DNA of 64,000 bases, from assembly GCA_025454405.1 (NCBI GenBank), contig JALOON010000048.1, positions 1-64,000 of the forward strand, read 5' to 3'. Under the pieces are notes generated by a model. The model was not told where the DNA came from and ran no database searches. It saw nothing but the letters and a program-made list of their open reading frames with translations. This document shows, piece by piece, positions 28,431 to 37,881 of this stretch. This DNA comes from Oscillatoriaceae cyanobacterium Prado104. GTDB taxonomy: Bacteria > Cyanobacteriota > Cyanobacteriia > Cyanobacteriales > Microcoleaceae. Every line of letters begins with the position of its first letter. Positions within the stretch are counted from its first letter, which is position 1. A program made the translations under genes and the position numbers.

Positions 28431-28625
28431 AAGTAAATTTTAGTTAATAAGTTTTTATTGACAAGGCTTGCAGCTCGGACAATTTTATGCTGCTCTTTAA
28501 TTTTACTATAGCGATTTTCAACAGAGAGAGCCACAGGAGCGATCGATTAGCAATTACCAATTATTAATTACCGATTGCCGATCGCCTTGCTTGCCTGATG
28601 TTACTGAGCAGTCCTGTACTTCATT

Positions 28626-29270
28626 TTACAACTCATCTGGATTAATGTTCATTGCTCGGAGTATAGCTTCCAATCGATCGGCTCGTTCTCTCTCAGTTTC
28701 TGCTCGTGCTCTTTCAGATTCCGCTCGCTGTCTTTCTAATTCAGCCCGCTGACTTGCCAATTCGGCGCGCTCTCTTTGGGATTCTTCAGGAGTCAGAACT
28801 AAGTTGCCATTAACATCATACCAGCGCAACCACAGCCTCGAACAACCTCGATAATAACCGAACCACAAACCGATGCTCAATTCTAATTCGGGTATCCAGA
28901 ATTTACCATCTGGCAAAACTTGCTCGCGGTAGCGGTTGCCAACTAAGCGAAACACTTTCAATTGGTTGGTGTTTTTGTTAAATATAATGTAGTAGGGTTT
29001 TTTCAAAATCCGCTCGTAAACCTGCCATTTTGTCGGCGGTTTGTTGTGTTCGGAATAAGTAGAATCTAAGTCTTCATATTCCGTGCTATCTGGTATAAAT
29101 TCTGCAACGATTAGAGGAGTAAGGGGAATGCAGCTATCGGAGGTAAGTTGCGCTTGCACGCGGTGAAATACTTCCAAACCGGGATCCTCAGGATTTTCAC
29201 TGGGTAGATCGTACATCGTAGGGAGCACTTTTGTTTGAGGGTGCTGCGGATCGTGTTGGTATCCAGTCAT
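28626..29270 (-). pseudogene. Uma2 (DUF820) family protein with central deletion
   Basis: This is a paralogue of the gene at 52174-53007: identical start region (YQHDPQHPQTKVLPTMYDLP) and identical end (MNINPDEL). About 65 residues present in the paralogue, between SDSCIP and LIVAEF, are deleted in frame. They include the YYDPNHPNWYKKPDWFIVVG core that carries the acidic/PDW residues of the PD-(D/E)XK-like fold, so nuclease-like function should be lost. The C-terminal coiled coil of RAE repeats is kept. ATG 29270 matches the paralogue start; similarity continues 17 codons further upstream (to 29321) in both copies. Confidence 0.8.
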
Positions 29271-29511
29271 AAAATTACCCTGCGAAACGTTAAGGAGATT
29301 CAGACGCTGCGGTAATTGCATTATAGCGCGCTGCGATTTCTTTGGGCAGAAAGTCAGTATCCTTTGCGCTGGGAATTTTGGCTAAATGGCGATCGCGCGC
29401 GGCAAACATCAAATCTTAAGGTTGCGATTAAAACAAAAAAATCCATATAAGTTACAATGCAAAATTATGTTTTTAGGAATTGGTGCTAATTTAGTTATAC
29501 GATCGCGACCC

Positions 29512-30078
29512 ATGAGCCAGCAAACTTATCTAAAAGTACCCTTCGTTTGGGAAGAACCAAAACCGCCGATCGAACTTTCACGGCGATTGAGTTTTGAGCC
29601 AGTCAAAATAAGAGGCGACAATCAGTTAATTTCAAATCAGTTAATTTCAATTGTAGCGCGTGTCATGGCTGCATCGCTGGATGCGAGCGATCGAAAAAGA
29701 GCCTGCGATCGCGAGCCTCATGAAGCAGCACAGACATTTTTGAATGAGTCAAGAGATGGCTTTTCCTATCAAGATGAATGGTGGCAGTTTGGCATTAACG
29801 AAACAGGGGATATTGTAGGATTTGTGCTGCCGGTAATTTTTACAGGGTGTGCGAAAGAAGGTTTAGAAGAAGGAACAATTTACTACATGGGAGTTGTGCC
29901 GGAGTATCGAGGGCTTGGTTTTGCCAGCGAGCTTTTGTCAAAGGGAACGCGGACATTACAAGAAGTAGGAGTCTGGCGAATTTTTTGCGATACGGCTGTT
30001 AATAATGTACCGATGATTTCTGCATTCGATCGAGTTGGCTACCGACAGTATAGCGAGCCTTGGGAACGCCCTGTTTAA
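29512..30078 (+). CDS. GNAT family N-acetyltransferase
   Basis: 188 residues with a C-terminal GNAT fold: IVGFVLPVIFTGCAKEGLEE, YYMGVVPEYRGLGFASELLS (acetyl-CoA loop) and NVPMISAFDRVGYRQYSEPW. ATG 29512 is preferred because upstream codons are poorly conserved in character. The substrate is unknown. The second GNAT starts 31 bp downstream, so the two are probably co-transcribed. Confidence 0.85.
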   Translation: MSQQTYLKVPFVWEEPKPPIELSRRLSFEPVKIRGDNQLISNQLISIVARVMAASLDASDRKRACDREPHEAAQTFLNESRDGFSYQDEWWQFGINETGDIVGFVLPVIFTGCAKEGLEEGTIYYMGVVPEYRGLGFASELLSKGTRTLQEVGVWRIFCDTAVNNVPMISAFDRVGYRQYSEPWERPV

Positions 30079-30109
30079 TTGTTGTAATTTGCGCAGCATA
30101 ACAATACAG

Positions 30110-30565
30110 ATGAAGATAAAGCTAGACGATCTCGCGGGAAAGGAAATAGCGGAATTACTCGAAAAACATCTGAGTGAAATGAGAGCTGTTTCACCTCCTG
30201 AAAGCAAGCATGCTCTCGACTTGAACGAACTGCGAAAGCCAGATATTTCATTCTGGACTGTTTGGCTCGAAAATTCGCTAGCGGGTTGCGGAGCGATGAA
30301 GGAACTGGACGCATTTCATGCTGAAATCAAATCTATGCACGTAGCACTTGAATACAGGAATAGGGGTGTTGCTAAAATGCTTCTGGAACATATCATAGAA
30401 GAAGCAAAAATCCGAAAATATCGCAAACTAAGCTTAGAAACTGGATCGATGGCGTTTTTTGAACCGGCAAGGCAGCTTTATCTAAAATTTGGGTTTGTCT
30501 ATTGCGTGCCATTTGCGAGTTACAAAGCAGACCCTAATAGCGTATTCATGACCAAGGAGCTTTAG
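30110..30565 (+). CDS. GNAT family N-acetyltransferase (YsnE-like)
   Basis: 151 residues: ISFWTVWLENSLAGCGAMKE, IKSMHVALEYRNRGVAKMLL (acetyl-CoA loop) and LETGSMAFFEPARQLYLKFG are typical of the small YsnE/ElaA-like GNATs. It follows the previous GNAT gene closely and precedes an ATP-grasp gene by 65 bp. Confidence 0.9.
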   Translation: MKIKLDDLAGKEIAELLEKHLSEMRAVSPPESKHALDLNELRKPDISFWTVWLENSLAGCGAMKELDAFHAEIKSMHVALEYRNRGVAKMLLEHIIEEAKIRKYRKLSLETGSMAFFEPARQLYLKFGFVYCVPFASYKADPNSVFMTKEL

Positions 30566-30630
30566 CCAATGCGATCGACCTGTTGAGAGGGTAGAATATT
30601 TACATATTTTGATATTCCCGCTCTAGCAGA

Positions 30631-31386
30631 ATGATATCTAAAGCATTTATTCAAGAACTGGGTAACGGGAAACTCCGAGAAGAAGAACAACTGATTTTTG
30701 AGGAACTGAATCGCCGTGGAATTCCGATCGCGCTTTACACAGAAAAGCGCATCCATCGCAGGCAATTACCGCTGGATAACGAGTCTTTAGTAGTTGGAGA
30801 TATACCTTGCATTTTGGGAGCATTGAAACAGTTGTCAATTCCCGAACCCCAACCAAACGATTATCCAGCTTCATTAAGTGAATTTTTACACAGGCGAATT
30901 TGGCGATCGACCCTCGGTAAACTGGAACTAGAATTGCGCAATGGTAAGTGTCCTCCAACATTCGCGAAACCAGCGACTCGCCGCAAACGTTTTACGGGGT
31001 GTGCGTTCTATTCTGAGTGCGATTTGTCTCAAGTTTATGGAGTGTCGCGTCAAGAAAAGTTACTGTGTTCTGAGGTGGTGAATTGGCTCAGCGAATACCG
31101 AGTTTATGTTGTGCGATCGTCCATTAGGAGTGTAGATTATTATGCTGGCGATCCGGGTGTGGCGATCGATCTTGCAGAAGTCCTCCGCGCAATTCAAGCA
31201 TTAGATAAAGCGGGAGATTCCCATGCGGGTTACGCGATCGACTTTGGTGTTTTGGCTTCTGGAGAGACAGCTTTGGTGGAAATAAACGATGGATTTGCGA
31301 TCGGTGCTTACAGCATTAATAGCAAAAATTATACCGATTTGATTTTGGCGAGGTGGGAGGAACTTTTGGCACAGCGCAAGGGTTAA
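30631..31386 (+). CDS. ATP-grasp (R2K/DUF4343-like) protein
   Basis: 251 residues. The N-terminal part (GIPIALYTEKRIHRRQLPLD) is a pre-ATP-grasp region. The second half has EYRVYVVRSSIRSVDYYAGD, and SHAGYAIDFGVLASGETALV followed by EINDGFAIGAY, i.e. the Arg and D...E.N metal-binding pattern of ATP-grasp ligases of the R2K clade. Such enzymes join carboxylates to amines, often on peptides. The two GNAT genes upstream suggest a small modification operon (inference). Confidence 0.8.
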   Translation: MISKAFIQELGNGKLREEEQLIFEELNRRGIPIALYTEKRIHRRQLPLDNESLVVGDIPCILGALKQLSIPEPQPNDYPASLSEFLHRRIWRSTLGKLELELRNGKCPPTFAKPATRRKRFTGCAFYSECDLSQVYGVSRQEKLLCSEVVNWLSEYRVYVVRSSIRSVDYYAGDPGVAIDLAEVLRAIQALDKAGDSHAGYAIDFGVLASGETALVEINDGFAIGAYSINSKNYTDLILARWEELLAQRKG

Positions 31387-31738
31387 TTTTTCAGCGATCC
31401 GCACAGAGAGAGATGCTTTTTGCTGCGTTTCTAGTTCTCTGCCGCTGCTGACTTTTGCCGTTAGATGCCCGGTATTGTTACGATCGAGATTCCGCCACTA
31501 ATAATTGAAATGACCGCCAATTCGATCGAGAAAGGGAGATTTTGATGGCGAGTAAGAAGGGGTTGACATACATCAGCGACTTGCGGTATTTTAGGTGAGA
31601 TAGTGTATTCTAGCCTTGATGACACAATTATAAGTTAGCTTGCTAAAAGATGAGCAATGACTGTTAATTGCAGTTATTGGTCGTAATTCAAGTTATTGCG
31701 CAGAAGCTGTTAACCAAATTAGTTAAGTTGTATTTGCC
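31387..31738. other. Intergenic region with one possible promoter
   Basis: 352 bp without a supported gene. TTGACA at about 31563, 17-18 bp before GTATTTT, could be a promoter. The rest is unremarkable. Confidence 0.4.
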
Positions 31739-32263
31739 ATGATAGAAATTGATGATAAAGACAAAATTCGCATAGCAAAATTCGGCGCTAATAAGCTGTT
31801 TGAAGAAGATTATAATAAGCGGCAGAAGATGAACGCTAGGCAACTTATCGATTTGTTCGATCGGGTTTGGTCAAACGGACTTGAACGTATGGTAAAAACG
31901 GCTGAAGTCATTCCATCGGAAGAAGCAACTCGTCGCTTGAAGAATATTTATCATGACTTTGTGGATGCAGCCCAAGAACACCGCAGTTTTTACCATTTAA
32001 AAGCAGAGTTTATTGCACAGTTACAGCCATCTAAAAATAATCAGTACAAATTGACTCAGCTTTGGCTAGTTAACTCATCCGATACCCATCCAAAAACGTT
32101 GTATGTCACATTTTGCAGTGTTGAAGAACGAGAGCTTTTCACTGCATTAGCACAAAGCCTTGGTACAAATGATGAAGAGCTTGGTCTTCGATTGATACGA
32201 AATTTCATGGATCTCCACCCTGGTTATACATACAAGGATGCCGATGACAAGAGCGCAGGTTAA
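31739..32263 (+). CDS. Hypothetical protein
   Basis: 174 residues, mostly helical in the first half (ARQLIDLFDRVWSNGLERMV) and alpha/beta in the second (KLTQLWLVNSSDTHPKTLYV). No signal peptide, membrane helix or known motif. Single gene upstream of the PIN toxin pair. Confidence 0.6.
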   Translation: MIEIDDKDKIRIAKFGANKLFEEDYNKRQKMNARQLIDLFDRVWSNGLERMVKTAEVIPSEEATRRLKNIYHDFVDAAQEHRSFYHLKAEFIAQLQPSKNNQYKLTQLWLVNSSDTHPKTLYVTFCSVEERELFTALAQSLGTNDEELGLRLIRNFMDLHPGYTYKDADDKSAG

Positions 32264-32429
32264 CAATTCTGGTGCAGCAGACGGGCGGACGGAAAAAAGG
32301 TTGTCAGTGGAAACCAAAGGATTTCTATAGATGCTGTTGTCGTAAATGTCTTTACGTACCATTTAGGGTACGCTCCAGTTTTGCTTGACGATCGCTGTAG
32401 GATAGGAGAGTCAACTGCCCAAAAAGAGT

Positions 32430-32903
32430 ATGAGTGAGAGTGTATACATAGAAACCAGTATTATTGGCTACTTAACAGCCAGGATGAGCAATAATCTCAT
32501 CTTGATGGCAAATGTAGAGGCTACGCGAGAATGGTGGGATACTCGTCGTACTCAGTTCGATCTCTACATTTCGCAAACGGTTTTAGACGAGGTGGCACGA
32601 GGTGATGCAGAGATAGCCAGCAGGCGACTTGAGATACTACGTGACTTTCCGCTGCTTGAAGTTGATGAGGCTGTCCAAGATCTAGCGATGCAGTTTCTCA
32701 CGAAAAGTAATCTTCCGCCTAAAGCTGCCGATGATGCCCTTCATATTGCAGTAGCGACAGTCTATGGCTTGGATTATTTGCTAACGTGGAACTGCAAACA
32801 TATTGCAAACGCTCAAATTCAGAAAAAGCTGGCTCAAATCAGTTTTGATGCTGGGTACGAGTTGCCGACGATTTGTACACCTTATGAATTAATGGGAGAT
32901 TAA
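32430..32903 (+). CDS. PIN-domain toxin (VapC-like)
   Basis: 157 residues with PIN-fold acidic positions: VYIETSIIGYL at the N terminus (Glu in place of the usual first Asp), ISQTVLDEVARGD, AADDALHIAVATVYGLDYLL and TWNCKHIANAQ. PIN toxins are Mg-dependent ribonucleases. The partner gene follows after 2 bp, so the toxin precedes the antitoxin here. Confidence 0.88.
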   Translation: MSESVYIETSIIGYLTARMSNNLILMANVEATREWWDTRRTQFDLYISQTVLDEVARGDAEIASRRLEILRDFPLLEVDEAVQDLAMQFLTKSNLPPKAADDALHIAVATVYGLDYLLTWNCKHIANAQIQKKLAQISFDAGYELPTICTPYELMGD

Positions 32904-32905
32904 AA

Positions 32906-33097
32906 ATGTGGAGAGATGAAATTCTAGAGGAAATTTATAGAATTCGAGAGGAACACGCAAGAGCTTTCAATTACGATTTGAAAGCAATCTGTGATGACTT
33001 ACGGCAACGACAAAAAGCAAGTGGTAGAACGATCGTTTCAAAACCTCTTAGACGACCTCGCCAGTCGCATAAAAAATCGCTGAGCCCGACCGTATAA
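32906..33097 (+). CDS. Putative antitoxin of the PIN toxin
   Basis: 63 residues: a helical N terminus (WRDEILEEIYRIREEHARAF) and a basic tail (KPLRRPRQSHKKSLSPTV). This matches the short partner proteins that follow such PIN genes in cyanobacteria (W..ElveEVHRiREEyA type). It starts 2 bp after the toxin stop with GGGAG upstream. Confidence 0.8.
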   Translation: MWRDEILEEIYRIREEHARAFNYDLKAICDDLRQRQKASGRTIVSKPLRRPRQSHKKSLSPTV

Positions 33098-33187
33098 AAG
33101 CTATCTGCTGAGAACCAGAGACGATCTGCGGCGGGTTAGCTCAATCGTTCTGCCACTTCGTTTAGTCGTGTTGGCAGTCATTCCTTT

Positions 33188-34465
33188 TTACCGCCTCGGT
33201 TTGACACTCGAACTCCTACCTTCTCTCAGACTCGGTGAAGGCACGCCATTTTTAAAATAACAGCGAGCTCGATCGCCCTCAATTCCGGGACGCACGTAAG
33301 TAAAAGACTGACATTGTTCGTCAACCGCACAAATTTGCTTGCACAAATCCGGGTCGGGTTTGCTAATGAACATATTGCTATAATCCGACCCGATTCTATC
33401 AGTATTTTCTTCTAAATTCCATCTATTCAGCCTCCAGTATTCATGTCCTCCCCATCCCAACATTACCAGCATTCCCGCCGCCAACCAAGATTTTGCTGAG
33501 TGAAAAAAGGCGTTGGGATTTGAGTTTGCCGGGAGGTTCGATCGCCCTTGCGGCTGGTGCAATTGCAGCACCGGTGTTTGTCGCGGACTCACTAAAGAAT
33601 TCAAATCCTGCAAAACTTCATCGGCAGATTTGTAGCGATTTTTCAGCGCCACTTCTACCATTTTATCCAAAATTCGCGCCAACTCTTCGCTAATTGGATT
33701 GTTAATTAAATAATTGCGCCACACAAACTTGCTTTCGCTAGCATCGTACAAATCGAACGGTTCCATTCCCGTCAGTAAGTGGATGCAAGTAACGCCCAAA
33801 CTGTAAATATCGCTGGCAAATACAGCTTTCCCAACAGTTTGTTCCGGGGCAGCATAACCCGCACTCCCGATCGTTGTTCCAGTTTCCCCACCAGCCGCAG
33901 TAACATATTTTGCTGCCCCAAAATCAACTAAAACGAGTTTGCTATCGGATTTTCTGCGGATAATATTATCCGGCTTAATATCGCGGTGAATTACTTGTCC
34001 GTTGTGGATAAATTGCAATACTGGCAATAAATCTTGCAGCAAGATCCGAATTTGCTGTTCGCGAAACGGGCCGTTTTGAGCTAACTCGCAAGCTAAAGTT
34101 TTGCCGTCGATAAATTCCTGTACGATATAAAGTCGATCGGCCTCTTCAAAATGTGCTAAAAGTTCGGGAATTTGCGGGTGTTTTCCCAACTCTTCCAAGC
34201 GTACTGCTTCGCGGCGAAATAATTCGACTGCTTTCGGGGCATTATTGTGTTCTAAGGGTAAAAATTGTTTGATAACGCAGGGAGGTTGTGAGGGTTTAAA
34301 TTCATCTCGCGCCAGCAAAGCAACGCCAAAGCCTTCTCTAGCGATCGACTTGGTGGGACGGTAGCGATCGCCTAACAGCAAGCTAGCCCCGCAATTGAGG
34401 CAAAATTTAGCGCCTGGAGGGTTGCTAGAGGGTTTTTGGCAGTTGGGATTCAGACAGTAACTCAT
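33188..34465 (-). CDS. Ser/Thr protein kinase with zinc ribbon, TM helix and PAN-like tail
   Basis: 425 residues. N-terminal zinc ribbon (CLNPNCQKP...KFCLNCGASLL), kinase domain ~30-290 with VAL...VIKQFLP lysine, catalytic VIHRDIKPDNII, VLVDFGAAKY and the APE-like YAAPEQTVG. One membrane helix follows (SWLAAGMLVMLGWGG, about 330-345). The outer tail has DLCKQICAVDEQCQSFTYVR and ARCYFKNG, whose spaced Cys look like a PAN/apple domain. The kinase would face the cytoplasm and the PAN part the periplasm, so it may sense an external ligand (inference). Confidence 0.92.
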   Translation of the reverse strand: MSYCLNPNCQKPSSNPPGAKFCLNCGASLLLGDRYRPTKSIAREGFGVALLARDEFKPSQPPCVIKQFLPLEHNNAPKAVELFRREAVRLEELGKHPQIPELLAHFEEADRLYIVQEFIDGKTLACELAQNGPFREQQIRILLQDLLPVLQFIHNGQVIHRDIKPDNIIRRKSDSKLVLVDFGAAKYVTAAGGETGTTIGSAGYAAPEQTVGKAVFASDIYSLGVTCIHLLTGMEPFDLYDASESKFVWRNYLINNPISEELARILDKMVEVALKNRYKSADEVLQDLNSLVSPRQTPVLQLHQPQGRSNLPANSNPNAFFHSAKSWLAAGMLVMLGWGGHEYWRLNRWNLEENTDRIGSDYSNMFISKPDPDLCKQICAVDEQCQSFTYVRPGIEGDRARCYFKNGVPSPSLREGRSSSVKPRR

Positions 34466-34705
34466 AGTTTGTGCGAGGAGAGAATTACAGCATTGAATCT
34501 ATTTTATAGCAGTTGACAGTTGACAGTTGCACCTTTAATGAAGCGAGGGTTACAAGTTATTGCCATGAGGTTATTTATGTCAATACCAATGTGGAGGTTT
34601 CTATAAAGGCTGCTGCGGGCGATCGTAAAATCTTGAATTTAGGACAAGATCCTGTTCGCCGTCAATTATTAACTTTTGAAAAACCTCGCCGTCAACTGTC
34701 AACTG

Positions 34706-34918
34706 TTAACTATCAACTATCAGACAAGCTTGAATATCTTCTTTTTCCAACCAAGGATAGCCTTCTAAGATAGTTTCTGGAGTATCCCCAGCAGCTAGCA
34801 TTCCTAAAATATGCTCTACCGCAAGACGGCGGCCCCGAATAATCGGTTTTCCGTTAAATATTTTGGGATTTACTGTAATTCTTTCTAAAAGTTTTCGATC
34901 GCCCATAACTTGAGGCAT
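34706..34918 (-). CDS. DUF433 antitoxin-like protein, possibly C-terminally cut
   Basis: 70 residues with the DUF433 motif ITVNPKIFNGKPIIRGRRLA and GMLAAGDTPETILEGYPWLE, KEDIQACL. The usual last residues (about YA...) are replaced by IVDS and a stop inside a TTGACAG/TCAACTG repeat tract (34505-34530 and 34688-34730), so the end may have been lost by repeat expansion. No toxin partner is adjacent. Confidence 0.8.
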   Translation of the reverse strand: MPQVMGDRKLLERITVNPKIFNGKPIIRGRRLAVEHILGMLAAGDTPETILEGYPWLEKEDIQACLIVDS

Positions 34919-34959
34919 AATGAAGCATAATTTAGATAATCGCTATTGTATCATATTTG

Positions 34960-35772
34960 ATGATTTCCGAACCCCTTACCCTCTCAAAAACTACTCCGGT
35001 TTTAGCAGCAAAAGGATTGACCCGCCGCTTTGGCGGCTTAGTTGCTGTCAACAACGTATCTTTTGCAGTCGAAAAACACGAGATATTCGGACTGATCGGA
35101 CCTAACGGCGCGGGCAAAACTACTCTCTTTAATTTGATGACTGGGCTGATACCTGCGGATGCCGGACAACTGATTTATCGAGATGAGGATATTTCCCAAA
35201 ATCGACCTCACCAAATTGCCAATAAAGGGATTGCCAGAACCTTTCAAAACATCCGATTGTTTGGGGAACTTTCTGTATTGGAAAACGTAGCGATCGCCCG
35301 TCACATTCACAGTCGATCGGGCAATCCGGTGCTGTCTTTACTGGCAGGAATATTGAGCTTGCCTGCAGCCAATACAGAGGAACGCAAAACCTATCGCAAA
35401 GCTTTAGAATTGCTAGAATTAGTGGGATTGGAAGAGCGATCGGGCGAACGAGCTAAAAACCTGTCCTACGGCGACCAGCGGCGCTTGGAAATTGCCCGCG
35501 CTTTAGCTTTAGAACCGCAAATATTGCTGTTAGATGAACCCGCAGCGGGCATGAATCCCAGCGAAAAGCATAAGTTAAGTGAATTTATCCGAGAAGTGCG
35601 CCGGCAATTCAATTTAACTGTAATATTGATCGAGCATCACGTACCGCTGGTCATGGGATTGTGCGATCGAATTGCTGTCTTGCATTTCGGTCAGTTAATT
35701 GCCTTGGGATCGCCTGCTGTTGTCAGAAATGACCCGGCTGTAATTGAAGCTTATTTGGGAGATGAAAATTAG
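34960..35772 (+). CDS. livG: Branched-chain/neutral amino acid ABC transporter ATPase LivG
   Basis: 270 residues with Walker A GPNGAGKTTLFN, signature LSYGDQRRLEIARAL and Walker B ILLLDEPAAGMNP, plus the LivG-specific loop NRPHQIANKGIARTFQNIRL. It energises uptake of neutral amino acids (Nat-I in cyanobacteria) together with LivF. Permeases and binding protein are not in the window. ATG 34960 is favoured over the TTG one codon earlier. Confidence 0.93.
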   Translation: MISEPLTLSKTTPVLAAKGLTRRFGGLVAVNNVSFAVEKHEIFGLIGPNGAGKTTLFNLMTGLIPADAGQLIYRDEDISQNRPHQIANKGIARTFQNIRLFGELSVLENVAIARHIHSRSGNPVLSLLAGILSLPAANTEERKTYRKALELLELVGLEERSGERAKNLSYGDQRRLEIARALALEPQILLLDEPAAGMNPSEKHKLSEFIREVRRQFNLTVILIEHHVPLVMGLCDRIAVLHFGQLIALGSPAVVRNDPAVIEAYLGDEN

Positions 35773-35821
35773 AGAAATTGAAATTAAATAACACTCACAT
35801 TTTGTGTAATTTTAACCATTC

Positions 35822-36111
35822 TGTAGGGGCGGGTTCACCAACAATAATTGCCAGAGATTTACAATCTCATAAACCCGCCCCCGCCCGCGGTAAATCGCAA
35901 TCTACCTCTTTTAAAATCCGAGATGCGGGTTCACCGAAAATAATTGTCTAAATTTCACAAACTGTAAGGTGCGCAGTGCGCACCCAAAGTATAAAGTAGG
36001 TGCGTAATACCATTTTTTTAAAGTTATGATAGACTTTCGCAAACAGGGAAAGGAGATAATTACAACGTCTTGTCGTCCTTCATCTCTATCGGATATTTAG
36101 AAAAATGGTAT
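35822..36111. repeat. Three dispersed elements between livG and livF
   Basis: A GTAGGGGCGGGTT element (35822-35881), a GGTGCGCAGTGCGCACC palindrome (about 35968-35984) and an inverted-repeat element with ends ATACCATTTTT (36007-36017) and AAAAATGGTAT (36101-36111) fill the 502-bp gap. No gene is seen. Confidence 0.7.
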
Positions 36112-36274
36112 AAATCCCGATCGTACAGTCATTTCGATCGAGAACTTTCGCTAAGATCCAGAGACTTTCAAGCCGGGCAGAATCCTGAAAACGAGACAAT
36201 TTCCACCCCTGGTTGAATCTTGAAACGAGACCAACTCGATCTCTTATAGGAAAACTTATCAACCCCAAAAAACC

Positions 36275-37012
36275 ATGCAACACAGCCCGAACAAAACCCC
36301 TCAAAACATCCTCTTAGAAATCAAAAACCTGTCGGTAAATTACGGTGGCATTCAAGCATTGCAAAACATCAATTTAACCGTCAATGCGGGCGAAGTAGTC
36401 AGCCTCATCGGTGCTAACGGTGCCGGGAAAAGTACCACACTAAAAGCTATTTCTAAAATCATCAATCCGCGACAAGGACAAATTATTTATGGCGGGCGCG
36501 ACATTACCAAGCGTCCGGCCCACGAAGTAGTAAAATTAGGAATTGCCCACAGCCCGGAAGGCAGGCGGGTTTTAACCCAACAAACAGTCTTGGCAAACTT
36601 AGAATTGGGGGCTTACGTGCGATCGGATACAAAAACAATTAAAGCCGATTTAGAAAGCCAATTTGAAATATTTCCGCGCCTTGCAGAAAGGCGCAATCAA
36701 CTAGCAGGAACCCTCAGCGGAGGCGAACAACAAATGCTCGCGATCGCCCGCGCATTGATGAGCCGCCCGAAACTGCTATTATTAGATGAGCCTAGTTTGG
36801 GTTTAGCACCCGCGATCGTCAAAGAAATCTTTGCTACAATTGAAAAATTGCGCGCTGCAGGAGTTACAATTCTCCTAGTCGAACAAAACGCCAATTTAGC
36901 ACTGCAAATTGCCGATCGGGGCTACGTGCTAGAGGCTGGTTGCATTACCCTTGCAGGTATGGCATCGGATTTGCTAAAAGACGAGCGAGTGAGGAGCGCG
37001 TATCTAGGTTGA
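36275..37012 (+). CDS. livF: Branched-chain/neutral amino acid ABC transporter ATPase LivF
   Basis: 245 residues: VNYGGIQALQNINLTVNAGE, Walker A GANGAGKSTTLKA, signature LSGGEQQMLAIARALM, Walker B LLLLDEPSLGLAP and IAHSPEGRRVLTQQTVLANL, typical of LivF/NatE. It pairs with LivG, from which it is separated by repeat insertions. Its stop overlaps the TTG start of the next gene. Confidence 0.93.
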   Translation: MQHSPNKTPQNILLEIKNLSVNYGGIQALQNINLTVNAGEVVSLIGANGAGKSTTLKAISKIINPRQGQIIYGGRDITKRPAHEVVKLGIAHSPEGRRVLTQQTVLANLELGAYVRSDTKTIKADLESQFEIFPRLAERRNQLAGTLSGGEQQMLAIARALMSRPKLLLLDEPSLGLAPAIVKEIFATIEKLRAAGVTILLVEQNANLALQIADRGYVLEAGCITLAGMASDLLKDERVRSAYLG

Positions 37013-37869
37013 TTTGGTTAATTTTTGGAATTTTGACCGCTTTTTTTGAAGCAGTCAAAGATGTTTTTGGCAAGCAAAATCTGAAAAAAAACGACGAATA
37101 TGTTGTAGCTTGGTCCCTGGCATTTTTTTCAGCAGTCTTTTTAATTCCGTTTGTATTGTACGCGGGAATTCCCTCATTAAACCTGCAATTTTGGATAGCT
37201 TTGTTAATTGGAGGCAGCCTCAATGCCGTTACTGCCGTTCTCTACATTAAAGCCATCAAAATATCGGATTTATCTCTCACCGTACCCCTGGTAGCCTTGA
37301 CACCGTTATTCTTGTTGCTAACTTCCCCCTTAATAGTTGGCGAATATCCCAACTTGTTTGACTGCATCGGCATTTTTCTCATCGTCACCGGTTCGTATTT
37401 ATTAAACATCAAAGAAAAATCTCAAGGATACTTAGCGCCTTTCAAAGCACTTTTGTACCAACCGGGACCGAAAATGATGTTAATTGTAGCCTTTCTCTGG
37501 AGTATTACTTCAAATTTTGACAAAATAGGAGTGCAAAACTCTTCACCAATTTTTTGGGTATTTGCTTTATTCGCATCGATGAGCGTTCTATTACTACCAA
37601 TTTTACTGCACAAAACCCCCAACCCCAGCCGCAAAATCGCGCGGGATTTACCGATGTTAGCGACAATGGGATTTTTCAATGCGACAGGAGTCATTTTTCA
37701 GATGCAGGCTTTGACAATGACTTTAGTGGTGCAAGTGATAGCGGTTAAGCGTACTAGCGTATTAATGGGCGTACTTTTCGGTCATTTCATATTTAAGGAA
37801 AAAGATATTCAGGAAAGATTGTTGGGGGCTGCTATTATGATTGGGGGAGTTTTTTTAATAACCTTATAA
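37009..37869 (+). CDS. EamA/DMT family transporter
   Basis: 287 residues with about ten membrane helices arranged as two EamA halves (LIWLIFGILTAFFEAVKDVF; PLVALTPLFLLLTSPLIVGE; MMLIVAFLWSITSNFDKIGV; IQERLLGAAIMIGGVFLITL). It is a drug/metabolite exporter or importer; the substrate is unknown. The start is taken as TTG 37009 in TTGA, overlapping the livF stop and giving translational coupling. Upstream in-frame codons would lie inside livF. Confidence 0.88.
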   Translation: MIWLIFGILTAFFEAVKDVFGKQNLKKNDEYVVAWSLAFFSAVFLIPFVLYAGIPSLNLQFWIALLIGGSLNAVTAVLYIKAIKISDLSLTVPLVALTPLFLLLTSPLIVGEYPNLFDCIGIFLIVTGSYLLNIKEKSQGYLAPFKALLYQPGPKMMLIVAFLWSITSNFDKIGVQNSSPIFWVFALFASMSVLLLPILLHKTPNPSRKIARDLPMLATMGFFNATGVIFQMQALTMTLVVQVIAVKRTSVLMGVLFGHFIFKEKDIQERLLGAAIMIGGVFLITL

Positions 37870-37881
37870 ATTCCTCGTTCG

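Noticed and set aside
33128-33160. tRNA-like GCGGGTTAGCTCAATCG segment
   Set aside because: Only a D-arm-like piece is present. No acceptor, anticodon or T-arm could be paired around it.
34505-34730. Possible gene on the plus strand between the kinase and the DUF433 gene
   Set aside because: The frame consists largely of TTGACAG/TCAACTG tandem repeats and has no protein-like features.
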